Shown: in pieces, positions 1 through 6,937 of the stretch
Layout: the number at the start of each line of letters is the position of its first letter
Numbering within the stretch: the first letter of the stretch is position 1
Source of the DNA: Pirellulales bacterium
GTDB lineage: Bacteria > Planctomycetota > Planctomycetia > Pirellulales > Lacipirellulaceae
DNA: 53,282 bases
Reading direction: 5' to 3'
Assembly: GCA_016930815.1 (NCBI GenBank)
Contig: JAFGFZ010000381.1
Location: forward strand, 1 to 53,282
Made by a program: the position numbers and the translations under genes
Notes under the pieces: model-generated
Databases searched by the model: none
Told to the model about the DNA's origin: nothing
What the model saw: the letters and a program-made list of their open reading frames with translations, nothing else

Positions 1-1755
1 GGACTGAAAGTCAAAGACGGCGACTCCCACCTTCTTGCGGATACGCACGGCCACCTGCGCATCTTGCGTTGTCTCAACCTCGATGATGCCGATGCGATCG
101 GTCCGGCGGTCGAACCAATCCTTGGTGTCCGAGGCCGTGCCCATGATCTGCTTTCCCGCGACCTGGATCGTGTAATCGCCGCCACCCATGCCGCTCTTGC
201 AGCCATAGGTGACATCCACGTGATAGCGACCGGGCTTGGCGAACCTGACCTGCCACGATGCGTAGTCGTTGGCATCGATCCAGTATCCCAGGCTTTGTTG
301 TTCTGGCTGATACCGCAACGTTGCTCCGTGGATGTCGGCGGACTCGGCCTCTAGAATCATGACGCCCTCCGCATTGGCACCGATCGGTCTTGGAATGACC
401 TTTGGGGCACCTTTCAGATCGAGCATCACGACTGTCGCGTAGTCGTTCGGTTCGGCGATCGGCAACTGCACCAGGGTATCTTGGTTCACGTCACGGGAGA
501 ACTTGAGCGGGCCCGCACCCGGCTCGCTGAGCAGTGAGGCGCCGGCAATCTCGTTTTCCAGAGCGGGAACCCGCAGAACGGAATCGAAGGGCCATTTGAA
601 AAGATGCAGGTAGAGCCGGGTCACGCCATTGCCGAGCTGCTTCTGCGTGCAGCGCCCCCACGGCAACTGCTTCGAAAATGGTGAGGCCGATGTGCCGTAG
701 ATCGCGTCGCCGTGGACCTTCATCCAGTTGCCGATGGCGTGGAGCGTATCGATCGTGCTCTGGGGAACCGTGCCGTCAGGTTTCGGGCCGATGTTCAGCA
801 GGTAGTTGCCGCCCTTGCTCGCCGTGTCGATAAGTTCGCGAACAAGCGTCGTCGGGCTTTTCCAGTTCCGATCGTAGTGGGTATATTCCCAGGTGCCGTT
901 GATTGTTTGGCAGGTTTCCCAGTCGCGCCCTGGAAATCCCGTCGAGGGGATGGACTGCTCCGGTGTTTCCAGGTCTCCGTGGAAGCCGCCGCCGAGCCGA
1001 TTGTTGATGACGATGTTCGGCTGCAGTTGATGCACGACTTTGAGTATGCGATGGGCGCGCGCCTCATCGATCACACCGCCAGGGATGTCGAACCAGAGGA
1101 TCGAGACATCTCCGTAGCTTGAAAGCAACTCGCAAAGTTGCGGAATGACCAGTTCATCCACATACTTGTCCGGATCCCCCTTGTGGGTGGGATCCCATTC
1201 GCCGCCCCCGCCACCCGGATGATGCCAGTCGAGGTTTTGCGAGTAGTAGAAGCCGACTTTCAAACCGCGCATGCGACTCGCCTCGGCGAGTTCCTTGATC
1301 CAATCGCGTTTGGCCGGGGTATTACTGATTTTGAAGTCAGTGAATTTCGAGTCAAACAGGCAGAATCCTTCGTGGTGTTTGGTGATCGGGACGATGTATT
1401 TCATGCCCGTGTCCTGTGCCAATTGCGCGATGAAATCGGGGTCGAAATGCTCGCCGGTGAACTTCGGCATGAATGCCGAGCGATACTCCTTCGCGGGTAT
1501 CTTAAAGCTATCCTGCATCCAACAACCCAGGAAAGGGCAGGGCTTGCCGTTCCAGGTCCCCCCAGCCGCGCTGAACAGGCCCCAGTGCACGAACATGCCG
1601 AAACGCGCTTCACGCCACCATTGCATGCGGGCATCGTGCTGCTCCGGGGTCTCTTGGAAGAGAGCGTCTAGATCGGCGGCGTGAAGTGCGATCAGCGGGG
1701 CCAGCAACAGGTTGGTGGTTGAAGCTATGAAAATCCGTCGAGTCGCTCTGTTCAT
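1..1755 (-). CDS. Alpha-L-fucosidase, glycoside hydrolase family 29 (3' end cut by the window edge)
   Basis: Seen: 585 codons open from ATG at 1755 to the left edge without a stop. The N-terminus carries TRRIFIA followed by a hydrophobic stretch ending LHA-AD, which looks like a Tat-type export signal. The GH29 barrel follows with WWREARFGMFVHWGLFS, KHHEGFCLFDS, the segment DVSILWFDI whose Asp at about residue 223 sits where the GH29 nucleophile is expected, and NYLLNIGPKPDGTVP. After about residue 460 a beta-rich segment (EAESADIHG, GYWIDANDYASW, GRYHVDVTYGC) resembles a DUF5077/CBM6-like carbohydrate-binding module. Known: GH29 enzymes are retaining exo-fucosidases releasing L-fucose from fucosylated glycans. 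Inferred role: periplasmic attack on algal or other fucose-containing polysaccharides, typical of planctomycetes. All plus-strand reading frames over this region are antisense shadows. Confidence 0.93.
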   Translation of the reverse strand, partial: MNRATRRIFIASTTNLLLAPLIALHAADLDALFQETPEQHDARMQWWREARFGMFVHWGLFSAAGGTWNGKPCPFLGCWMQDSFKIPAKEYRSAFMPKFTGEHFDPDFIAQLAQDTGMKYIVPITKHHEGFCLFDSKFTDFKISNTPAKRDWIKELAEASRMRGLKVGFYYSQNLDWHHPGGGGGEWDPTHKGDPDKYVDELVIPQLCELLSSYGDVSILWFDIPGGVIDEARAHRILKVVHQLQPNIVINNRLGGGFHGDLETPEQSIPSTGFPGRDWETCQTINGTWEYTHYDRNWKSPTTLVRELIDTASKGGNYLLNIGPKPDGTVPQSTIDTLHAIGNWMKVHGDAIYGTSASPFSKQLPWGRCTQKQLGNGVTRLYLHLFKWPFDSVLRVPALENEIAGASLLSEPGAGPLKFSRDVNQDTLVQLPIAEPNDYATVVMLDLKGAPKVIPRPIGANAEGVMILEAESADIHGATLRYQPEQQSLGYWIDANDYASWQVRFAKPGRYHVDVTYGCKSGMGGGDYTIQVAGKQIMGTASDTKDWFDRRTDRIGIIEVETTQDAQVAVRIRKKVGVAVFDFQS

Positions 1756-1810
1756 TGATCGATTTTCTTTTTGAGTCGATAGGCACAATGGTGTGGCTCT
1801 TGACGGGTAT

Positions 1811-1963
1811 TCACTCCCGCGTGAGCGCAAAGTAAATCACGTAAATCCAAGACAAAAAACCGGCAAGGATGGCCCAGAGGATGGAGCGATTACGATCCCA
1901 CGAGCACACGACGGCAATTGCTGCCCCAAGCCCAATCCCCGTTTGAGCTGCCTGTGTTGTCAT
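1811..1963 (-). CDS. Small membrane protein of unknown function
   Basis: Unrecognised by name. From ATG at 1963 it gives about 50 residues (MTTQAAQTGIG...). It has one hydrophobic segment (GIGLGAAIAVVC), a polar turn SWDRNRSI, and a second hydrophobic segment LWAILAGFLSWIYVIYFALTRE, so a two-helix membrane hairpin is likely. The pattern SWxRNRSILWAI...SWIYVIYFAL resembles small conserved proteins I associate with planctomycetes, where it is present in short stand-alone genes. In-frame ATGs at 1978, 1996 and 2077 make the start uncertain; none has a clear Shine-Dalgarno sequence. It lies just upstream of the fucosidase on the same strand, 55 bases away, but nothing shows that they work together. 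Confidence 0.55.
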   Translation of the reverse strand: MTTQAAQTGIGLGAAIAVVCSWDRNRSILWAILAGFLSWIYVIYFALTRE

Positions 1964-2102
1964 TTCAGCGATGATCATGATGACACATTCTAGCATGTAT
2001 TTGTCTGGAAGAACAAGAAGAGGTGGTCCCCGTGTTCGCAGGATGGGATTCCAATTAAATGGTATGGCCCATTCCAAAATTGTGCAGCGCGTGCCGATCT
2101 TA

Positions 2103-2133
2103 GAAGCCCGGCTTTTTCGAAAAGCCGGGCTTC
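2103..2133. terminator. Perfect hairpin (14-bp arms) with following T run
   Basis: Arms 2103-2116 (GAAGCCCGGCTTTT) and 2120-2133 are perfectly complementary around a 3-base loop, followed on the plus strand by TTTTTC. It stands between the end of the broken aspartase gene (minus strand) and the small membrane protein. The same hairpin recurs at 12094, so it is a reused, probably bidirectional, intrinsic terminator of this genome. Confidence 0.7.
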
Positions 2134-2142
2134 TTTTTCAAA

Positions 2143-3271
2143 TCAATGTCGCCGTGAACGGATCATGTTTTCTGGTGCCAGGAGTTCGTTGAGTTGTTCC
2201 CGCGAGAGAAGTTGTTTCTCGAGGACAAGTTCGTAGACTCCCCGGTTCGTCTCGAGTGCCTCTTTGGCCAGTGCCGTGCATTGTTCGTAGCCGAGGATCG
2301 GATTGAGCGCCGTCACGAGGCCGATGCTCTGTTCCACGAGCTCGCGGCACCGGTCGGCATTGGCCGTGATGCCATCGACGCAGCGGTGTTTGAACATTGA
2401 CATGGTTGTTCGGGTGACAATAACGATATTCTCCCTTCTCATAGCCGAGGTGCTTGAGGGCGATGTTCGCAATGACCTCGTTGGCGTTCATGTTGGTCGA
2501 TGTTCCCGCTCCACCCTGGATCATGTCGACAACGAAATGGGCATGGTAGCGCCCGTTGAGAATATCTCCACAGGCCTGAACGATTGCGTCCCCGACTGGT
2601 TTGGAGAGGAGGTTGAGTTCCATGTTCGCCTTTGCTGCAGCCATTTTCACCATGGCGAGGGCATGGATCAGAACGGAGAAGTGGGTGAGCGATACGCCCG
2701 AGATATTGAAATTTTCCAGGGCCCGTAGTGTTTGGATCCCATAGTAACACTCCGCTCCCACGGCTCGTTCGCCGAGGAGGTCGTGCTCGTTGCGCGTCCG
2801 GCCCGACATGTACTGGGCGCTGGCGTTTGTGACTCGCGAACTCGTCTGGCGCATCCGCCGCGAGATGACACGGGCGATTCGAGACAACATCTTCATCGCC
2901 AGAGATGGCTTCCGGCCGGTAAGGGCCGTGAAATCGTCACGGCTAATCGAGAGAATCGTCGATGCCAGCAGGGTCCTGGCGGATGTCGAATGCGGGTAGT
3001 CGTCCATCAACGCCCCTTCCCCCAAGAAATCGTACTGGCTAAACAAGGCAAGCCGATCTTCCTTGCCGTAGGGCGATTTTTTAAAGAGCTCAACCTCGCC
3101 GCGGTGAATGATAAAGAGCTTGCGGCGTGGGCTGTTCTCCTCGAAAAGGAGCGTGCCAGAGCCGTGCTCGGTGATCTTGACCACCTCGACAAGCAGAGTG
3201 AGCTCCTCGGCATCGAGATCCTTGAATAGCTCGATCCGACCCAGGAATTTCATGATTTCCGACGGATCCAT
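2143..3271 (-). pseudogene. Cyclic-nucleotide-binding domain fused to aspartate ammonia-lyase, broken by an internal deletion
   Basis: Start ATG 3271 is preceded by AAGGAG with 6-base spacing. Residues about 1-140 form a CRP-like cNMP-binding domain (HRGEVELFKKS, FLGEGALMDD, SART). From about residue 160 the aspartase N-terminus is clear: GRTRNEHDLLGERAVGAE, YYGIQTLRALENFNISG, GGAGTSTNMNANEVIAN, GEYRYCHPNNHVN. At about 2395 the frame changes and the text jumps directly to the aspartase C-terminus FKHRCVDGITANADRC, QSIGLVTALNPILGYE, LLAPENMIR, ending at 2143. About 245 residues found in normal aspartases (about 470-480 aa) are missing, including the catalytic serine loop (GSSxMPGKxNP). The enzyme part cannot be functional as written; a truncated cNMP-binding protein could still be made. 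Known reaction when intact: aspartate to fumarate plus ammonia. A small assembly collapse would look the same. Confidence 0.85.
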
Positions 3272-3401
3272 CGTCATCTCCTTGCTCCTTGATGCTAATA
3301 ATGAAAAGGGGTCAGATTTATTTACTGGGAGCCAGTACGTCTTCTGGGTATCATGAGGTGAATTCTTGATCATCTTTGTTCTTAAGCGATCTACCCCCAT
3401 C

Positions 3402-4805
3402 ATGCATCTAGTTCTTCTTTCAATCCCCGGCCTTCGCGACCGGGATATTCCCCGGATGGCCAACCTGAAACGGCTCGTCTTTGGTGGTGATCGAGTACCG
3501 TTGGTTCCCAGCTTTCCCGCGGTAACATGCCCCGTGCAGTGTAACATGACCACAGGCCGCCGGCCGAGTGAGCATGGCGTCGTTGCCAATGGGCTCTTCT
3601 GGCGAACCGACGTATCCGATTCCAGTTCTCCGCTGGGCCGATCCATATCTTCTCAAGAATCAGATTCCCTGGAAACCGGAATTCCGCATGGCCAGGTTGA
3701 AATGTGGACCGCATGGAATCACGTTGTGGAATGTCCTCAACTTTGGGACCGGATGCATTCGCACGATCCGGCACTTAAAGTCGCGGCCTGGTTTCCGATG
3801 TTTGCCAAGGGCTGTGGCGCCGATTATATTTGCACACCCGCCCCGATCCATAATCCAGACGGCAGCGAATCGCTCTGGTGTTATACGAAACCGGTATCTT
3901 TGTACGGAGAACTCCGCGATCTTTTGGGGCATTTCCCACTCGTACACTTCTGGGGCCCCATGGCTGGGATTCAAGGGACCGCCTGGATTGTCGGATCGGC
4001 CATCCACACAGCACAGCAGTACCTGCCGAATTTTTTCTACATCTATCTGCCGCACCTCGACTATGCGGCTCAAAAGGCGGGTCCGGATAGCCCGGCGGCA
4101 AAGACGGCGTTTACTGAACTTGATGACGAATTGGGCCGACTGATCGAAGGTCTGACATCCGCGTATGCTCCGGACAAACCGCGATGGCTCATTGCCAGCG
4201 AATACACAATCGTTCCAGTCGATCATGTCACGTATCCGAACCGAATCCTCCGTGACGCGGATCTGCTTTCCATCCGGCCGGATGACATGGGCCGGGAAGA
4301 GTTGGACCTGGCCAACAGCCGAGCCTGGGCACTCGTCGACCACCAGCATGCGCATGTTTTTGTTCGGGAACGGGATCCGGCGGTCGTTGGTCGTGTGGTG
4401 GATCTCTTTCGCAACCAGACCGGCATTGCTGAAATTCTGGCCGGAGAGGATCGCAGCCGGTATCAGGTGAATCATGACCGGGCCGGCGATGTGATTCTGA
4501 TCAGCCAGCCGCGCAGCTGGCAAGCCTATTATTGGTGGTTCGATGATTCGGTGGCCCCCAGTTATGCACGAGCCGTGGATATCCATCAAAAACCGGGTTA
4601 CGATCCGGTGGAACTCTTCTTTGATCCAGCTACCCGCGGAATCCCGCTGGATCCCACGCTGGTCCATGGATCCCATGGGGCCCCGGCGGCCACTCGGGAC
4701 CAGCAGGGTGTGTTCTTATCATCCGATCGGGACATGATCCGAGATCTATCGGTTCATGATACGGATGTTGCACGGATCGTCCTGACGCAGTTTGGGATTG
4801 GATGA
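3402..4805 (+). CDS. eboF: Alkaline-phosphatase-superfamily protein, EboF-like (type I phosphodiesterase/nucleotide pyrophosphatase)
   Basis: 467 aa from ATG 3402. The family fold is shown by LVLLSIPGL at the N-terminus, the nucleophile region SFPAVTCPVQ with Thr at about residue 42, TTGRRPSEHGVVANG, YIYLPHLDYAAQKAGP (metal-binding Asp), IASEYTIVPVDH in place of the usual SDHG block, and a late HGSHG. The SEY variant and the overall text fit the EboF branch rather than general NPP enzymes. Known: eboA-F encode an export or processing route for a polyprenyl/cyclitol-type precursor, studied in scytonemin-making cyanobacteria. Its neighbour on the opposite strand is EboB-like, ending 1 base away. 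Alternative start: TTG at 3366, with GAGGTG 5 bases upstream, would add 12 residues; I prefer 3402 because family members begin near MxxVVLL. Confidence 0.75.
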   Translation: MHLVLLSIPGLRDRDIPRMANLKRLVFGGDRVPLVPSFPAVTCPVQCNMTTGRRPSEHGVVANGLFWRTDVSDSSSPLGRSISSQESDSLETGIPHGQVEMWTAWNHVVECPQLWDRMHSHDPALKVAAWFPMFAKGCGADYICTPAPIHNPDGSESLWCYTKPVSLYGELRDLLGHFPLVHFWGPMAGIQGTAWIVGSAIHTAQQYLPNFFYIYLPHLDYAAQKAGPDSPAAKTAFTELDDELGRLIEGLTSAYAPDKPRWLIASEYTIVPVDHVTYPNRILRDADLLSIRPDDMGREELDLANSRAWALVDHQHAHVFVRERDPAVVGRVVDLFRNQTGIAEILAGEDRSRYQVNHDRAGDVILISQPRSWQAYYWWFDDSVAPSYARAVDIHQKPGYDPVELFFDPATRGIPLDPTLVHGSHGAPAATRDQQGVFLSSDRDMIRDLSVHDTDVARIVLTQFGIG

Positions 4806-4806
4806 T

Positions 4807-5634
4807 CTACTCCGCGCCGGGTTCAGCCGGGGATTGGAAGCGAAAGTTTTTACTCTGCCCGAAGAATTCCAGGGGATTTTCGTAGACAATCTGGCGGATG
4901 AGGCTTTCGGGGTGTTTGCGTCGCCGCATTTCCATGATGAAGTCCGGGACGGCCAATGGATTCGACGGGCCCCAATCGGCGGCCGAGTTGACCAGGAGCC
5001 GTTCCGGGCCATACATCTGGACAAGATCGACGGCCCGGGCCGGCGTGCATTTGGTGGTTGGGTAGAGTGTGATACCGGCCCAGAAACCGGCCTCCAAGAC
5101 GAGCCGGATCGTATGTTCTTCGAGGTGGTCCACAACGACACGATCGGGATCAATCCGATGGTCGCTGGTCACCAGATCGAGTGTCATCCGTGTCCCCTGG
5201 TACTTATCCGCCAGATGGGGCGTATGGATAAGAATCTGCTCGTTCGTTTTCGCGGCCAGCTCTAAATGCTCAAGGAATGTGAGTACCTCGTTTTTCGTGT
5301 TCTTATTCAATCCGATCTCGCCCAAGCCGAGAACTCCGGGCCGGTCGAGATATTCTGGAATCATCGCGATTACCTCGCGGGAAAGAGCCACATTCTCAGC
5401 CTCTTTCGCATTCATACAGAGCCAGGTGTAGTGCTGGATTCCATACTGGGCAGCCCGCTTCGGTTCGAATCCAGTAATTTGCTCAAAATAGTCCCGGAAT
5501 CCCTCCACACCCCGGCGATCGAAACCAGCCCAGAAGGAGGGTTCGCTCACCGCGACACAGCCCATTTTGGCCATCAGCCCATATTCATCGGTGGTACGAC
5601 AAACCATGTGAATATGCGGGTCGATGAAGTGCAT
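4807..5634 (-). CDS. eboB: TatD-family metal-dependent hydrolase, EboB-like
   Basis: 275 aa from ATG 5634 (MHFIDPHIHMVCRTTDEYG). Metal-site residues of a TatD/amidohydrolase barrel are all visible: HIH at the N-terminus, GEIGLN (Glu), ILIHTPH (His), VVVDHLEE (His) and NSAADWGPSNPLAVP (Asp). The blocks FIDPHIHM, RTTDEY, EPSFW and NSAADWGxSNPLAVP are what I recall for EboB rather than for ordinary TatD DNases. Known: EboB belongs to the ebo cluster (EboA, TatD-like EboB, UbiA-like EboC, cyclase EboD, TIM-barrel EboE, EboF). Only B and F are present here, in convergent orientation, so the rest must lie elsewhere or be absent. Upstream in-frame codons to 5766 exist but lack family support. Confidence 0.75.
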   Translation of the reverse strand: MHFIDPHIHMVCRTTDEYGLMAKMGCVAVSEPSFWAGFDRRGVEGFRDYFEQITGFEPKRAAQYGIQHYTWLCMNAKEAENVALSREVIAMIPEYLDRPGVLGLGEIGLNKNTKNEVLTFLEHLELAAKTNEQILIHTPHLADKYQGTRMTLDLVTSDHRIDPDRVVVDHLEEHTIRLVLEAGFWAGITLYPTTKCTPARAVDLVQMYGPERLLVNSAADWGPSNPLAVPDFIMEMRRRKHPESLIRQIVYENPLEFFGQSKNFRFQSPAEPGAE

Positions 5635-5979
5635 GATCTGGAGACCTAGTGAGTTTGAATGAGGATTCATTGGATACCGATGGAACCAAATATATAGGGG
5701 ACTGGTTCGGAACTCTAGCAGGAAACCGGATCGATCTGTTGGTCCCCTTTCCCCAAAAAAATGCACCGGATCATCAGAAAATCGGAAATAATTGAAAATA
5801 TCTTCTATTTAATCGCATTTCAGACGCAAAAGGGTTGTTTTTTCACAAGATCTTTATAGACTCGGTGCCGGATTAGACGGTTTTTTCTGGAAACGGCTAC
5901 CAATGCATCTTGTTTGGATACCTCGGAGCGGGCATCTACGTGCGCCGTTGCTTATGTGTATTCTTTGGAGGTGGCTCTC
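5635..5979. other. Divergent intergenic region between eboB and the first PEP-CTERM gene
   Basis: About 345 bases, richer in A and T than its surroundings at 5760-5890 (runs such as AAAAAA and TTTTTT). It must hold the promoters of eboB (minus) and of the gene at 5980 (plus). I see no convincing -35/-10 pair, RNA gene or small coding frame. The only clear signal is GGAGGTGG at 5967-5974, the ribosome-binding site for the start at 5980. Confidence 0.5.
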
Positions 5980-6780
5980 ATGAATCGGATTTTTTTTGGA
6001 TTGTTCATGGTCCTTGCGCTTCTCTTCTTGAGTGGAACCGCGACTGCGGATTTGACACCAGTTTTCGAGTACAGTTTTCCAGCGTCCTACGACGGGACGG
6101 GGAGTACGATCGTTGATCTGAGCGAAGCGGGAAACAATGCCACGTTTGATTCGCCGGACAAACCTCTTGTGGATAACCGCCCACCTGGTTTCAGTTCATC
6201 CCTGATGTCCATCACCGGTGCGTCACCTTATGGCCGCCACGGTGCCACGGATGCGATTGACCTGCTCGATAACGATCTGGTTGCCGCGGCCGGTGGATTC
6301 ACATTCGATGTCTGGTTCCAGTGGGAAGGGATCTACACAAATACCCGCAAACTGATCGACTATGCCGGGACCGAGAACTTGCGCACCAATGTCAACGAGA
6401 TACAGTTCATCATCTCCAATTCCGCGTATGTTCTTAGCGCACCGATCGAGGCCAACACTTGGTATCATGTCGTGGCTATGTTCGATTCCATGGGGAATAC
6501 GCCGTATGACGGAGCGTATCCGGGCGATCCGGATCTCGATGGCATTGCCTATTTGTATTTGGACGGTGTTTTGGTCGATTCGGAGGCCGTGACGAAGACC
6601 GGTTTTGGCGACAGCTTGGATCGCCCGATCGGCATCAATCGTTGGGCCGGTGGTGGGGGTGAATGGTACCAGGGCCTCAATTTCAATCCGTCGGTCTACC
6701 TCGGTATCCCCGAACCGTCCACGTTTATTCTTGGTGGTCTGCTGCTAGGCCTGTGCGGCTTGTTTCTGCGCCATCATTGA
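5980..6780 (+). CDS. Secreted LamG-like protein with PEP-CTERM anchor
   Basis: 266 aa; ATG 5980 follows GGAGGTGG at good spacing. A signal peptide (MNRIFFGLFMVLALLFLSGTATA) is followed by a concanavalin A/LamG-type domain: GGFTFDVWFQWEGIYT, NTWYHVVAMFDS, AYLYLDGVLVDS. It ends with PEPSTFILGGLLLGLCGLFLRHH, a complete PEP-CTERM sorting signal (Pro-Glu-Pro, hydrophobic helix, basic end). Known: exosortase recognises this signal and processes the protein at the cell envelope. The LamG part is almost the same protein as residues 521-746 of the next gene, so the two are recent duplicates. The shared text stops exactly at VYLGIP, after which this copy goes straight to EPST while the other continues into another domain. 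A terminator follows at 6846. Confidence 0.9.
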   Translation: MNRIFFGLFMVLALLFLSGTATADLTPVFEYSFPASYDGTGSTIVDLSEAGNNATFDSPDKPLVDNRPPGFSSSLMSITGASPYGRHGATDAIDLLDNDLVAAAGGFTFDVWFQWEGIYTNTRKLIDYAGTENLRTNVNEIQFIISNSAYVLSAPIEANTWYHVVAMFDSMGNTPYDGAYPGDPDLDGIAYLYLDGVLVDSEAVTKTGFGDSLDRPIGINRWAGGGGEWYQGLNFNPSVYLGIPEPSTFILGGLLLGLCGLFLRHH

Positions 6781-6845
6781 ATTCAAACAAGTCGTGCAGA
6801 GTCGTACAGAATACTTCACATGTCCGCTAATGCAGATTGATACTT

Positions 6846-6892
6846 CAAGCCCGTGGCGGTCACTCTGGTAGCCAGCGCGGGCTTGTTTATTT
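6846..6892 (+). terminator. Intrinsic terminator after the first PEP-CTERM gene
   Basis: CAAGCCCG (6846-6853) pairs with CGGGCTTG (6878-6885), with an inner TGGC (6854-6857)/GCCA (6871-6874) stem, and is followed by TTTATTT. It separates transcription of the gene at 5980 from the large gene at 6938. Confidence 0.7.
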
Positions 6893-6937
6893 GGCGACCC
6901 ATCGTGTTTCTTAACTGTAAGGAAAGGGTGAGATCTC

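Noticed and set aside
1138-1684. Plus-strand frames of up to 177 codons
   Set aside because: They lie antisense to the fucosidase, whose catalytic motifs are unambiguous on the minus strand.
3301-3330. AAAAGGGGTCAGATTTATTT as half of a RAYT-type repeat
   Set aside because: Only one arm is recognisable and no complementary arm is close by.
3660-4676. Minus-strand frame of 338 codons
   Set aside because: Antisense shadow of the EboF-like gene; the plus strand holds the phosphatase-superfamily motifs.
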